Shown here in pieces: positions 47,160 to 56,079 of a DNA stretch of 64,000 bases. The stretch's first letter is position 1. Each line of letters begins with the position of its first letter. The position numbers were made by a program, and so were the translations under genes. The notes beneath the pieces were generated by a model. That model saw only the letters and a program-made list of their open reading frames with translations, ran no database searches and was not told the DNA's origin. The DNA comes from Psychrobacter sp. Choline-02u-9. Lineage in GTDB: Bacteria; Pseudomonadota; Gammaproteobacteria; Pseudomonadales; Moraxellaceae. Location: the NCBI RefSeq assembly GCF_002836505.1, contig NZ_PJBF01000058.1, positions 124,001 through 188,000 on the forward strand, given 5' to 3'.

Positions 47160-48185
47160 ATGACAAACTCAAAAATGACTGACGACGCTACTACCCATGA
47201 AGCCCCTGCTATTTTTAATAGCAAAACACGCCCACAAAGCGCTGACGATGAGATTAGCAACTTCGGTAAGGTGAACTACCTCGAAGTAACGCGCCATCAA
47301 CACGATCAGCGTTTAGATAACTTTTTGTTAAACCGTTTAAAAGGTTTACCAAAATCACATATCTACAAAATGATTCGCTCAGATGAGATACGCGTTAATA
47401 ATAAACGCTGCAAAGCACACGATAGAGTGCAGCGTGAAGATGTGGTACGTATTGCTCCTGTAGAGCTAGCAACGCGCGAAAAACCAATTATTAGTACCGA
47501 GTTCGCCAAAAGCTTGCTGGCGCGCGTGGTCTATGAAGATGACGGTTTGCTAGTGCTAAATAAACCTTCTGGTATCGCTGTGCATGGCGGTAGCGGCTTG
47601 GACTTTGGGGTTATCGAAGCCATGCGTGAAGTGACGGGTAAAAAATACCTAGAGCTAATCCATCGCATTGATAAAGACACATCAGGGCTACTGATGATTT
47701 CCAAAAAACGCTCAACGCTCAAAGTATTGCAGCAGCATTTGGTAGACAAGACCATTCAGAAGCACTATCTGTGTCTTGCCAAAGGGCAACCTGCGCTCAA
47801 TGAGCAGCGTATCAATGCACCATTGCTACGTTACACGCTTGCTAGTGGTGAGCGCCGAGTGAAAGTAGATAGCCAAGACCCACAAGCGAAAGAAAGCCAG
47901 ACTGATATCGTTATCCATGATCGCTTTATGATTAATAGTCAGCCAGTAAGCTTAATTGAAGCCAAGCCATTGACGGGTCGCACTCATCAAATCCGTGTGC
48001 ATTTGGCGCATATCGGTCATGCTATCTTGGGTGATGACAAATATAACGTTCATGATAAATCAGGCGTCCATCGTCTGTGTCTACATGCATGGCGCTTAGA
48101 TATTCCAGGCTACAAGACCATTACTGCGCCATTGCCAGACGATATGGCAGATTGGCTACCAGAAACAACGAAATTGCCTGAATAA
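47160..48185 (+). CDS. rluC: 23S rRNA pseudouridine synthase RluC
   Basis: An rRNA-modifying enzyme of 341 aa. An N-terminal S4 domain (about residues 48-100: QRLDNFLLNRLKGLPKSHIYKMIRSDEIRVNNKR) precedes the RsuA/RluA catalytic domain, with the active-site aspartate D171 in HRIDKDTSGLL. LTGRTHQIRVHLAHIGHAILGDDKY is the second family block. Divergence from rne is the same arrangement as in E. coli, which supports RluC over RluD. A 30-residue polar N-terminal tail is extra. No strong ribosome-binding site is seen. Confidence 0.95.
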   Translation: MTNSKMTDDATTHEAPAIFNSKTRPQSADDEISNFGKVNYLEVTRHQHDQRLDNFLLNRLKGLPKSHIYKMIRSDEIRVNNKRCKAHDRVQREDVVRIAPVELATREKPIISTEFAKSLLARVVYEDDGLLVLNKPSGIAVHGGSGLDFGVIEAMREVTGKKYLELIHRIDKDTSGLLMISKKRSTLKVLQQHLVDKTIQKHYLCLAKGQPALNEQRINAPLLRYTLASGERRVKVDSQDPQAKESQTDIVIHDRFMINSQPVSLIEAKPLTGRTHQIRVHLAHIGHAILGDDKYNVHDKSGVHRLCLHAWRLDIPGYKTITAPLPDDMADWLPETTKLPE

Positions 48186-48318
48186 TTTTTCAAAATAAAC
48201 TCTTAAGCCAAACTATTTTTGTACTTTCCTAAACGTCACGATATCTTATTTTTACGAATAAGCCGCCGTGACGTTTTAGTATCTGCTATTTATTATTAAT
48301 ATTCATTAAGGTGACTTC

Positions 48319-49026
48319 ATGACCAAACCAGCTACAACTTCAGAGCGTGTTATAAATGCTCAACCATTAGCAGAACACAATCTGTCTGATAAGACGTTGA
48401 TTATTTTTGATTGGGACGGCACGTTAATGGATTCAATCGGCCTGATTGTTGATTCTATGCATGTGGCTGGGGAAACACACGGGTTTAAGACGACTGATAA
48501 AGCTGTAAAAGACATCATTGGTCTGAGTTTAATGAATGGCATTAAGATTTTATATCCGCAGGCAAACGATGCGCAGTTGCTTGCCATTCAGCAAACCTAT
48601 GCAGAGTACTATATTGCCAATAGTCACAGTACGCCGCTATTTGAACCAATAGAGCATATGTTGCAAACTTTGCAGCAGCAGGGAAAAACGCTCGCCGTAG
48701 CAACTGGCAAAAAAAGAAAAGGGCTAGATCGTGTATTAGATGCCTCCGATAGCCATGATTACTTTGCGATTACGCGTTGTGCTGATGAGTCAGGCTCAAA
48801 ACCTGATCCGCAGATGTTGACCGATATCTTGGATTATACGCAGCAGCAGGTTTCTGATGCTGTGTTTATCGGTGACAGTATCTATGACATTCAAATGGCA
48901 ACAGCATTGGGCATGACCAGTATAGCGGTGAACTATGGTACGGCAACGAGTGCAGAGCTTGCTGCGCAAAATCCAACCTATCAGGTTGATACTCCACAAG
49001 CGCTAGTGGATTTGCTATGCGGGTAG
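48319..49026 (+). CDS. HAD-superfamily phosphatase
   Basis: A 235-aa haloacid dehalogenase-type hydrolase. Motif I is D31-W-D33-GTLMDS, with a helical cap of the phosphoglycolate/beta-phosphoglucomutase subtype. Motif II is VATGKKRKG, the lysine lies in GSKPDPQM, and motif IV is VFIGDSIYDIQMA. It follows rluC by 133 nt on the same strand, a neighbourhood seen in other gammaproteobacteria. The substrate is unknown; it may be a housekeeping phosphatase. GGTGAC precedes the ATG. Confidence 0.88.
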   Translation: MTKPATTSERVINAQPLAEHNLSDKTLIIFDWDGTLMDSIGLIVDSMHVAGETHGFKTTDKAVKDIIGLSLMNGIKILYPQANDAQLLAIQQTYAEYYIANSHSTPLFEPIEHMLQTLQQQGKTLAVATGKKRKGLDRVLDASDSHDYFAITRCADESGSKPDPQMLTDILDYTQQQVSDAVFIGDSIYDIQMATALGMTSIAVNYGTATSAELAAQNPTYQVDTPQALVDLLCG

Positions 49027-49092
49027 AGCTACTTTTATAATTCTTATTGTTTTTATAACATAACGATAATAATAATGAGTGAATAAACAGGC

Positions 49093-49135
49093 AATAAAAA
49101 AGGGTTTATCGTAATAGCGATAAACCCTTTTTATT
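49093..49135. terminator. Bidirectional terminator between the HAD gene and engB
   Basis: AAAAAGGGTTTATCG and CGATAAACCCTTTTT pair perfectly around a short TAATAG loop; A- and T-runs flank both sides. Confidence 0.9.
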
Positions 49136-49149
49136 AAAGACAACGATAT

Positions 49150-49920
49150 TTATTTGTTTTCTTTATCAACGCTCTCTTTTTCACCGCTTTCTTTTTCAAT
49201 AGCGTCTTCTAATTCAGCACCTTCTAGCAATGCAAAAGAAGACTCAATGATTTTGTCTGCATCAAGCTGATACTCATACCAGTTGCCCATTATCCCAGCC
49301 AATTCATCGAGACCTTCCTTTCTGAGCGCCGAAAACAACTGAATGGTACAGTTTAAGCCCAGTTTTTTCAGTCTTTTACGAGTCTCAAGGAGGGCATTTT
49401 TAGAAGCGCCGTACTTCAGTTTATCTGCTTTGGTCAGCAGAATATGTACTGGTAGCTCACCATCATTTGCCCAGTGCAGCATTTGCTCATCAAAAAACTT
49501 AAGCGGATGACGAATATCTGTCATCAATACCAGACCTGCAAGGCTTGAACGTGATACCAAGTATTCTTCTAGCTCAACTTGCCATTCTTTTTTCATCTCT
49601 AGCGGAACAGCTGCATAGCCGTAACCAGGCAAATCGACCAAACGTCTGTCAGTATCACCGATACTAAAAAAGTTAATCATCTGCGTGCGTCCAGGTGTCT
49701 TAGACGAGCGAGCCAATTGACGCTGATTGGTTAAGGCGTTGATGGCTGATGATTTGCCAGCATTTGAGCGACCTGCAAAAGCGACTTCCAATCCCATGTC
49801 AGGCGGACAGAGACGAAAGGTAGGTGCTGACATCATAAACTCAGTTTGTTGAATTTTCTGACGAGATTTGGTATTGAACAAAGCATGTTCAGCGGCGACA
49901 TCGTTAAACGGGGTACTCAT
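49150..49920 (-). CDS. engB: Ribosome-biogenesis GTPase EngB (YihA/YsxC)
   Basis: An essential GTPase for 50S subunit assembly, 256 aa. G1 is GRSNAGKS at residues 50-57. G2/G3 lie in TPGRTQMINFF and LVDLPGYGYA, and G4 is LLTKADKL. The C-terminal tail after about residue 230 is rich in Glu, Lys and Ser and looks disordered, longer than in E. coli. It is divergent from the cytochrome c5 gene, a pairing also known in Pseudomonas (engB next to a cytochrome c4/c5 pair). Confidence 0.95.
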   Translation of the reverse strand: MSTPFNDVAAEHALFNTKSRQKIQQTEFMMSAPTFRLCPPDMGLEVAFAGRSNAGKSSAINALTNQRQLARSSKTPGRTQMINFFSIGDTDRRLVDLPGYGYAAVPLEMKKEWQVELEEYLVSRSSLAGLVLMTDIRHPLKFFDEQMLHWANDGELPVHILLTKADKLKYGASKNALLETRKRLKKLGLNCTIQLFSALRKEGLDELAGIMGNWYEYQLDADKIIESSFALLEGAELEDAIEKESGEKESVDKENK

Positions 49921-50324
49921 AAATGGCTCATTAATCTTAAAAAATTGGATGCGATTATAAAATTTTAGTCAGCGGATGATTCAAGTCATCGGTGCGGTCA
50001 AGTAATTGGTCAAGCGATAGGTAAATCAAGGTAAAAGGCTATTTTTCATCGATGCAATTATGTGTGAATCATAAAAGTAGCTATTTAATATTACTGGCTA
50101 TTCTATACTATTCCGCGTCTTACTTATTGAAATAACTGCGATTAGCATCATATAAATAGTAGGATAACATTAAAGTTGACCTGTCATTAAGACAAGTTCT
50201 CAGCTTTAACAAAGCCATATCCAAATTATCTATGTTTATATGACATATATTGTTACAATGTTTAACGAAGGATGTTTAATAGAACGATTGATGAGACACG
50301 TGAAATATCACGAGGAGGTGCTCT
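49921..50324. other. Divergent region between engB and the cytochrome c5 gene
   Basis: About 400 nt of A+T-rich sequence. A strong AGGAGGT at 50313-50319 precedes the cytochrome gene. No other gene or repeat was found. Confidence 0.5.
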
Positions 50325-50660
50325 ATGTTTTCAATCAGTAAACTTCTTAGCACGAGTTATCGCGCTATAACGGCTAGCAGTGCTGCACTATTATTAAGTG
50401 GCATTATGATTAGCAGCGCAGGTGCGGCGGATATCGCCACTACCTATAATAACTCATGTGCAGCCTGTCACGATAGTGGGGCGTTAAATGCCATTAAAAA
50501 AGGTGATAGTGCCAAATGGCAACAGCTGATTAAACAAAAAAGTATGCCGACGCTTATCAAGTCCGTCAAAGGTGGTATGCCACAGATGCCAGCAGGTGGT
50601 CTTTGCGACAAATGTAGTGATGACGATTATCGTAAACTTATCGAATATATGAGCAAATAA
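50325..50660 (+). CDS. Cytochrome c5-family monoheme protein
   Basis: A periplasmic electron carrier of 111 aa. The signal peptide (about residues 1-35, ending SSAGAA) is followed by the heme site C45-AA-C48-H49. A methionine ligand lies in GGMPQMPAGG, and a second Cys pair in LCDKCSDDD is typical of c5, where it makes a disulfide. An ideal AGGAGGT site lies 5 nt upstream. It stands in front of cytochrome c4, and the two probably feed a terminal oxidase, whose genes are not here. Confidence 0.92.
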   Translation: MFSISKLLSTSYRAITASSAALLLSGIMISSAGAADIATTYNNSCAACHDSGALNAIKKGDSAKWQQLIKQKSMPTLIKSVKGGMPQMPAGGLCDKCSDDDYRKLIEYMSK

Positions 50661-50693
50661 TCGACTTATAAATATAATTTAAACATATAAAAT

Positions 50694-50730
50694 AAAGCGC
50701 TGGGTTAATAACCTCTCTGCGCTTTTTGTT
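50694..50730 (+). terminator. Rho-independent terminator after cytochrome c5
   Basis: AAAGCGC and GCGCTTT flank an inner GGTTAATAACC hairpin; T-rich sequence follows. Confidence 0.7.
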
Positions 50731-50978
50731 TTTGCAGCATATTGTATATTGTGTTGCCAGAAAACTGATGGATACTATGATTAAGTAGGCAAATGATACA
50801 AAGTCTTGCTATAATAATCGAAAATAAACCCTGATGTTAGTAAGTACTTTCAGACTGCTTGTGTCCAAGACCTCAAAATATACGCCATTCTCATGATTAA
50901 AGAGGCGGCTATATCAGGTATCTTACCAGTGCAATCACTCTAAATAATGCTTACGCCGAGCTAGTAGGATTTGTATCA
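50731..50978. other. Upstream region of the cytochrome c4 gene
   Basis: The stretch between the cytochrome c5 terminator and cytochrome c4 shows no open frame, repeat or assignable promoter. Confidence 0.5.
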
Positions 50979-51647
50979 ATGAAAAAGTTAATCGCTGCTG
51001 CCAGCTTATGCGTTGCAAGTTTCAGCGTACAAGCTGCTATTATTGTTCCTGAATATGACGTCAATGCAGGTCAAAAAGTTGCAGAAACCGTTTGTGCTGC
51101 TTGTCATGGTCTTAATGGCGTCAGCATTGTTCCTGCACAGCCAAACCTTGGCGGCCAAAACGTAAAGTACCTATATAAACAGCTAGTCAACTTTAAAGCA
51201 GGTTATCGCAAAAACGGTATTATGCAGTCACAAGTTGCTAACCTGTCTCAACAAGACCTAGCAAACGTAGCAGGTTACTATGCCAGTCAAGCGCCTTGGG
51301 GCGTTGGCTACGGCAATCCTGCAACCAACCAAGAAGCGACTAAGCTATTCTTGGGCGGTGATAAGTCGCGCGGTGTCATTGGCTGTGCCGGCTGTCATGG
51401 TCCAGATGCTGCAGGTAATACTTGGGCTGCATTTCCAAAGCTAGGCGGACAGCATGCTCAGTATATTGCTACTCAGCTAAAACTGTTCCGTGCCGCTGGA
51501 CGTGTTGATGATATCGATAGCGATGATCAAAAACGAGTCAATGATGCAGCCAAAGAAGGCGAGATGGGTATGATGCAAACGGTTGCATCGAAACTATCAG
51601 ATCGTGACATTCGTATCTTGTCAGACTATGTAAGTGCTATTCACTAA
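50979..51647 (+). CDS. Diheme cytochrome c4
   Basis: A 222-aa periplasmic diheme electron carrier. The signal peptide ends near SFSVQA (residue 19). The two homologous halves have heme sites C39-AA-C42-H43 and C136-AG-C139-H140, each followed by a Met-ligand region. The block LGGQNVKYLYKQLVNFKAGYRKN recurs in the second half as LGGQHAQYIATQLKLFRAAGR, showing the internal duplication of the family. It may donate to cbb3-type oxidase. Confidence 0.95.
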   Translation: MKKLIAAASLCVASFSVQAAIIVPEYDVNAGQKVAETVCAACHGLNGVSIVPAQPNLGGQNVKYLYKQLVNFKAGYRKNGIMQSQVANLSQQDLANVAGYYASQAPWGVGYGNPATNQEATKLFLGGDKSRGVIGCAGCHGPDAAGNTWAAFPKLGGQHAQYIATQLKLFRAAGRVDDIDSDDQKRVNDAAKEGEMGMMQTVASKLSDRDIRILSDYVSAIH

Positions 51648-51753
51648 TTGATTCGCACTGATTCAATATCTGATACACGCTTTGCTTTGCATAGAAGGCT
51701 ATTGAATGAAGCCACTGAGTACTGAATCGCATATTGATTATATCTGAATGACT

Positions 51754-51777
51754 AAACCCCGATTTCGGGGTTTTTTT
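51754..51777 (+). terminator. Rho-independent terminator after cytochrome c4
   Basis: AAACCCCGA/TCGGGGTTT with a TT loop is followed by seven T. Confidence 0.92.
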
Positions 51778-52001
51778 ATAACTGTTTGTCCCTTATATTA
51801 AGACAGTATTTAGATGAATTCATTTACAGAGGCCAGTCGTTGCTCTGTATAATTATAAGTTATCGTTATTCACTTTATACCAATTTTCAAAATACGATTA
51901 GCCTTGTCAAACATGTTCGGTCTACCATGCGTGGTACTTGCACTTGTTTTATTTGCTACTCTAGTTTTTGTGAATGGTATTAGATCGTTTGGATTGAAAT
52001 T
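51778..52001. other. Upstream region of the membrane protein gene
   Basis: A 65-codon frame at 51786-51983 has no ribosome-binding site and a non-protein-like composition; nothing else was identified. Confidence 0.45.
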
Positions 52002-53135
52002 ATGATGATCCGTTATGCTTCTTATTTTATCGCGGCGCTACTACCGCTATTGCTATTTCGTTGGTTTGCACCTGCGTCAATTGGTGAGATTGATTTTTGG
52101 TTACTATGGTTATTAGCCATGGTATTGGTTGCACTGCCAGTTGTCTACGCTGAAATAGCGTTGGCCTATCGCAGTGTCGAAGGACCTCTAGCGGGTATGC
52201 AAAAGCTCACTCGTGAAGCAGATGTCAGTCCAATATGGCGCAGCTTTGGTTGGTTAGCGGCATTAGTCTCTATTCTGATTGCAGCGTTGGTTATATCTGG
52301 CGCAAGTACGGGTATATTGTCTGCATTAACTGAGCTAAATAGCGTACCCGATGTGCCTAGCTTCGCAGTTGCTGCAGGCCTGATGGTCATTGCGTTACTC
52401 TTAAGCTTGCTGGGTGTTGCACCTTTACCTATTGGTTTGGGGTTGATGGTAATAGGGTTGTTGCTAGGGTTCGCAAACGGTGTGCCAAGTGCTGGTTTTG
52501 CCATGACGGATGTCAGTTTGACGGAATGGGCACGCGCAGTCGCGCTAGCATTAGTGAGTGTCGGTGCGGGTACAGGACTATACTGGTTCGGTCAGAACTT
52601 GGTGAGTAAGCAGACAGTCACAGCGGTAGAAGCCAACAATCAGCAACCAAAAAACAGAGTGGCTACTCGTGAGTACCGTGCAACCAAGTTAGTGTTACCG
52701 ATTTGGGTATTGCAACTGCTGATAGGAGTAGTGGCTTTATTTACTAGTGGTATGTCGCTACCGCCAATTGGACAGCTGTTATATTGGGGTGGGGTGTTAT
52801 TTGTAGCCAGTTACTTGCTACATTACAGCACGCAACAGTTAACGCATAAATTTGGATTATTAGTTAGTTTGATAATCACTTTTGCTGTAGCGTTATTACT
52901 AGTGGTTGCGATTCCGACAGCATGGTTAGTTGGTATCTTGGTTATTATTAGTAGCATTGCTGTACTATTATTATCAGTATTTGCGGGTTGGCAGATGAAA
53001 ATCAGCCATTTACGTAAGTCACTGAATTTTAGCAATGAAGCAGTTTATAACTTGTGGCGAGTGGCTATACGTTTAGTCGTACCATTAGCATTGCTGCTAG
53101 CATTGATAGGTTGGGTGATGCAGTGGTTGAGCTAA
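52002..53135 (+). CDS. NSS-transporter-like membrane protein, probably degenerate
   Basis: A 377-aa membrane protein with about 11 hydrophobic segments (near 5-24, 30-52, 82-105, 120-140, 142-160, 172-195, 228-250, 254-272, 280-300, 303-325 and 350-375). The stretch VVYAEIALAYRSVEGPLAGMQKLTREADVSPIWRSFGWLAALVSILIAALVISG looks like TM2-TM3 of sodium:neurotransmitter symporters, which have ELALG-x-RS followed by WR-x-x-GWL. The usual TM1 sodium-site sequence (GxGNxWRFPY) is missing and the protein is shorter than the 440-500 aa norm, so transport activity is doubtful. The start may be ATG 52002 or 52005. It overlaps or abuts rnfH. Confidence 0.75.
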   Translation: MMIRYASYFIAALLPLLLFRWFAPASIGEIDFWLLWLLAMVLVALPVVYAEIALAYRSVEGPLAGMQKLTREADVSPIWRSFGWLAALVSILIAALVISGASTGILSALTELNSVPDVPSFAVAAGLMVIALLLSLLGVAPLPIGLGLMVIGLLLGFANGVPSAGFAMTDVSLTEWARAVALALVSVGAGTGLYWFGQNLVSKQTVTAVEANNQQPKNRVATREYRATKLVLPIWVLQLLIGVVALFTSGMSLPPIGQLLYWGGVLFVASYLLHYSTQQLTHKFGLLVSLIITFAVALLLVVAIPTAWLVGILVIISSIAVLLLSVFAGWQMKISHLRKSLNFSNEAVYNLWRVAIRLVVPLALLLALIGWVMQWLS

Positions 53136-53494
53136 CGGTCAGAGGTCGTGACAGCAGTGTGCCACAGTCTACACAAGCTAACTTAATGACCGTATATCTG
53201 GCGTATGCTCAAGATGAGCAGCGCCAGCATTATCTAGCTTTGCAGGTTGGACAAGGTACTAGTTTGTATGCAGCATTGGCGCAAGCAGGGTGGCTTGAGA
53301 AATTTGCAGAACTGGCAGAGTGGTGTGAGCAAGTAATAGATATCACCACGCCAACTGCGAAACGTTGGCATGTGGGTATTTATGCACAGAAACAGCCATT
53401 AAGCTATTTGCTACAGCCTTTTGACCGTATCGAGGTATATCGCAGTTTAAGCGCTGATCCTATGTCTCAGCGCAAAAATAAATCTCGTAGCTAA
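53123..53494 (+). CDS. rnfH: RnfH-family (RatB-like) protein
   Basis: A 123-aa member of the RnfH/UPF0125 family with a ubiquitin-like beta-grasp fold; its role is not established. Recognisable blocks are LMTVYLAYAQDEQRQHYLALQVGQGTSLYAALAQAGW, HVGIYAQKQPLSYLLQPFDRIEVYRSL and the basic closing segment DPMSQRKNKSRS. The start is uncertain: GTG 53123 (12 nt before the end of the membrane protein gene) is likely, while TTG 53111 and GTG 53054 are also in frame and would lengthen the overlap. In many gammaproteobacteria rnfH sits next to bamE, as here; ratA is absent. Confidence 0.8.
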   Translation: MVELTVRGRDSSVPQSTQANLMTVYLAYAQDEQRQHYLALQVGQGTSLYAALAQAGWLEKFAELAEWCEQVIDITTPTAKRWHVGIYAQKQPLSYLLQPFDRIEVYRSLSADPMSQRKNKSRS

Positions 53495-53527
53495 CCGTTA
53501 ATTATATAAGCCAATAGGTTTCGCTAA

Positions 53528-53947
53528 CTATGATGCTGGCAGACTCTCAATACCTTCGATGCGCGTGACCAAACCATTATCATCAAAATAAACAACTAAA
53601 TGCTGGCTAGCGTTTTTGACATCTGCGATGCCTTTGCGGCTACCTTCAGTGCCTGCTTTGTAGTCATAGATATAATCCCAGCGTTTAGGCTCAAGCGTAT
53701 CTCGAATCGCAGGGCTACCAAGAGTATAAAGAACTTGGTTTTGATTCATACCCACTTTTAGCTTTTGAGCTTGGGTTTGCGTAATCGCTGTGCCTTGTGG
53801 CAAATCAATCTTATAAACACTCAATAATGAGCAGCCAGACATAGCAATAGTAGCGCTAAGCATACTGGTGATAACGATCTTACGTAATGCGCTTGTGTGG
53901 CTTAACGGACGGAAATTTAATGTCTTTATCATGGTAAGATGACTCAT
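53528..53947 (-). CDS. bamE: Outer membrane assembly lipoprotein BamE
   Basis: A lipoprotein of the BAM complex that inserts outer-membrane beta-barrels; 139 aa from the chosen start. The signal segment ends in the lipobox MSGC, then SLLSVYKIDLPQGTAITQTQAQKLKVGMNQNQVLYTLGSPAIRDTLEPKRWDYIYDY, the SmpA/OmlA domain. The frame stays open to 54067, but that N-terminal stretch is not signal-like. ATG 53947 and ATG 53932 are the candidates. It is divergent from fur, the same arrangement as in Pseudomonas. Confidence 0.9.
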   Translation of the reverse strand: MSHLTMIKTLNFRPLSHTSALRKIVITSMLSATIAMSGCSLLSVYKIDLPQGTAITQTQAQKLKVGMNQNQVLYTLGSPAIRDTLEPKRWDYIYDYKAGTEGSRKGIADVKNASQHLVVYFDDNGLVTRIEGIESLPAS

Positions 53948-54264
53948 AAGAAATGAATTAGGTGTGGTCAGCGTTAAGTCGTACCAGTCTGACCGACAAT
54001 CTTGGACAAATGATACGTCATTTACTTGCAATTGCCTACCACTTACGACATTATTTACCAAACACAATCTGAATAGTTAGATTAATTATATTTTAAATTC
54101 ATAGGCTTGCATCTCGATATTTAGAAAATAATAAGAGAGATGTCTGCATAAGTTTCATCAGTTTATTATTAATCATTTACTTTATATTAAATAAAAATAA
54201 TCTTTGTTGATTATTTATCTCATATTTTCTATTTGTTAAGACTGTCACAGTCAAAAGGGATATT
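53948..54264. other. Divergent bamE-fur region
   Basis: About 315 nt, very A+T-rich between 54160 and 54240, with a possible Fur box described separately. An AATAATC/GATTATT inverted pair lies near 54203-54222. Nothing else was found. Confidence 0.5.
54161..54180. promoter_or_regulatory. Possible Fur box upstream of fur
   Basis: GTTTATTATTAATCATTTAC matches about 12 of 19 positions of the Fur consensus GATAATGATAATCATTATC, with a strong right half (AATCATT). Autoregulation of fur is common, but the region is so A+T-rich that chance matches are likely. Confidence 0.25.
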
Positions 54265-54699
54265 ATGGCTTCTTTTACTAATCAAGATTTACGTAGAGCA
54301 GGACTCAAGGTCACGTTACCTCGTATCAAAATTTTAGAGCTATTAGAAAGCGCAGAGCTGCATCACATGAGTGCAGAAGAAGTGTATAAGGCACTTATCG
54401 AGCAAGGTGAAGATGTAGGTCTTGCTACTGTATATCGTGTCCTAACACAGTTTGAGCAAGCAGGTATTGTTGAGCGTCATAACTTCGAAAACAATCTATC
54501 TGTATTTGAGATTACCCAAGAAGAGCATCATGATCATCTAGTTTGTGATGTGTGTGGCAAGATTATAGAGTTTCATAATGAAGTCATCGAAGAAGAACAA
54601 CTAAAAGTGGCAGAAAAACATGGCTTTAAACTGTCTGGGCATTCTCTCGTGCTATATGGCATTTGTGCGGATCAAGCCTGTAGAGATAGCGCGAAGTAA
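54265..54699 (+). CDS. fur: Ferric uptake regulator Fur
   Basis: Iron-responsive repressor of 144 aa. The N-terminal winged helix is LRRAGLKVTLPRIKILELLE, followed by HHMSAEEVYKALIEQGEDVGLATVYRVLTQFEQAGIVERH, which contains the Fur recognition helix. The metal-binding dimer domain has EEHHDHLVCDVCGKIIEFHNEVIE, and a second Cys pair lies at ICADQAC. The length is that of the family. AAAAGGGAT lies upstream of the ATG. bamE is divergent. Confidence 0.96.
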   Translation: MASFTNQDLRRAGLKVTLPRIKILELLESAELHHMSAEEVYKALIEQGEDVGLATVYRVLTQFEQAGIVERHNFENNLSVFEITQEEHHDHLVCDVCGKIIEFHNEVIEEEQLKVAEKHGFKLSGHSLVLYGICADQACRDSAK

Positions 54700-54755
54700 T
54701 TATCTAGCGTATAAGTAGAAACGCTTATTTCTATCAGTACTACGATATCGAACAA

Positions 54756-54792
54756 TAAAAAACCCTCGTTATTTATAACGAGGGTTTCTTTT
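54756..54792. terminator. Bidirectional terminator between fur and pilU
   Basis: AAACCCTCGTTAT and ATAACGAGGGTTT pair perfectly around a TT core, followed by T-rich sequence on both strands. Confidence 0.9.
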
Positions 54793-54825
54793 TATATGTC
54801 TATTATGCGTAGAAAGCGCAATAAT

Positions 54826-55947
54826 TTAGCTCACATCTAACGATAAACTATCAGCACCTTCATCTAAATTAGCCTTACCGTTTTTGCTACTGAGCTTAAT
54901 TTTTAGGCGTAGATCGTTAGGGGAGTCGGCATGTAGAATCGCTTCTTTATACGTTATCTCTCCTTGTTCGTACAAATCAAAAAGTGCTTGATCAAAGGTT
55001 TGCATGCCACTGTCTCGTGAGCGTGTCATCACATCTTTGATTTCATGAACTTCCCCTTTACGGATATAGTCACTGATCAGCTGCGAATTTAGCAAAATTT
55101 CAATAGCAGCACGTCGACTTTTACCATCGGGTGTGGGGATAAGTTGCTGCGCGATAATAGCTTGCAAGTTCAACGACAAATCCATAAACAACTGGTTATG
55201 GCGATTGGTTTCAAAGAAGTGAATGATACGATCGATTGCTTGGTTAGCGTTGTTTGCGTGCAACGTTGCAAACACTAGATGGCCTGTTTCTGCGTACTGA
55301 ATAGCATAACTCATGACTTCACGGTTACGAATTTCACCGATTAAGATGACATCGGGTGCTTGGCGTAACGTATTTTTTAGGCCTGCTTCAAATGAATGGG
55401 TGTCAATACCAACTTCACGTTGGGTAATAATACAGCCGCGATGTTTATGGACAAACTCAATAGGGTCTTCTATCGTAATAATATGACCATGAGAGTTTTG
55501 ATTGCGATGTCCTATCATTGCTGCAAGGGTAGTAGATTTACCTGTACCCGTTGCGCCAACTAATAGAATAATACCGCGTTTTTTCATGGCCAATTCTTTT
55601 AGCGCTGGCGGTAAACGTAACTCTTCGACCGTTGGAATGTTGTTTTCAATTTTCCGTAAAATCATTCCTGCCATATCACGCTGTATAAATGCACTGACTC
55701 GAAAGCGTGCTTGCTGCGCTTCATCAGAGATGGCAAATTGACACTCGTTTGTTTCTTCAAACTCTTTTTGCTGGCTTGGCGTCATTACACCTTTGACCAA
55801 TCTCATGGTTTGCTCAGCACTCAAAGGTGTTCTACCGACAGGTAAAATTTTTCCATTCACTTTTATGGAAGGTGCTACGTCAGCAGTAATAAAAAGGTCA
55901 GAGCCATTTTTGCTGATCATTAATTGTAATAGTTTATCAATGTCCAT
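54826..55947 (-). CDS. pilU: Type IV pilus retraction ATPase PilU
   Basis: A PilT-dependent auxiliary retraction motor of 373 aa, a cytoplasmic hexamer at the pilus base. Walker A is GATGTGKS at residues 131-138. The Asp box is HIITIEDPIEFVH, Walker B is DVILIGEIRNREVM, and the His box is TGHLVFATLHANNA. The N-terminal PAS-like domain starts with LLQLMISKNGSDLFI, and the C-terminal tail (LSSKNGKANLDEG) is PilU-like. It lies 132 nt downstream of pilT on the same strand. Confidence 0.95.
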   Translation of the reverse strand: MDIDKLLQLMISKNGSDLFITADVAPSIKVNGKILPVGRTPLSAEQTMRLVKGVMTPSQQKEFEETNECQFAISDEAQQARFRVSAFIQRDMAGMILRKIENNIPTVEELRLPPALKELAMKKRGIILLVGATGTGKSTTLAAMIGHRNQNSHGHIITIEDPIEFVHKHRGCIITQREVGIDTHSFEAGLKNTLRQAPDVILIGEIRNREVMSYAIQYAETGHLVFATLHANNANQAIDRIIHFFETNRHNQLFMDLSLNLQAIIAQQLIPTPDGKSRRAAIEILLNSQLISDYIRKGEVHEIKDVMTRSRDSGMQTFDQALFDLYEQGEITYKEAILHADSPNDLRLKIKLSSKNGKANLDEGADSLSLDVS

Positions 55948-56079
55948 ATCGCACCTGTAACAGATGTAAGTCAGTTAAAATCATATTTTAAATACGTGAG
56001 TAAAAAGTAAGAGAGTAATTACAGAGACCATAAGTTGTTTATTATTTTTAGTGGTATCTGTTAGTACTATCTATCAATA

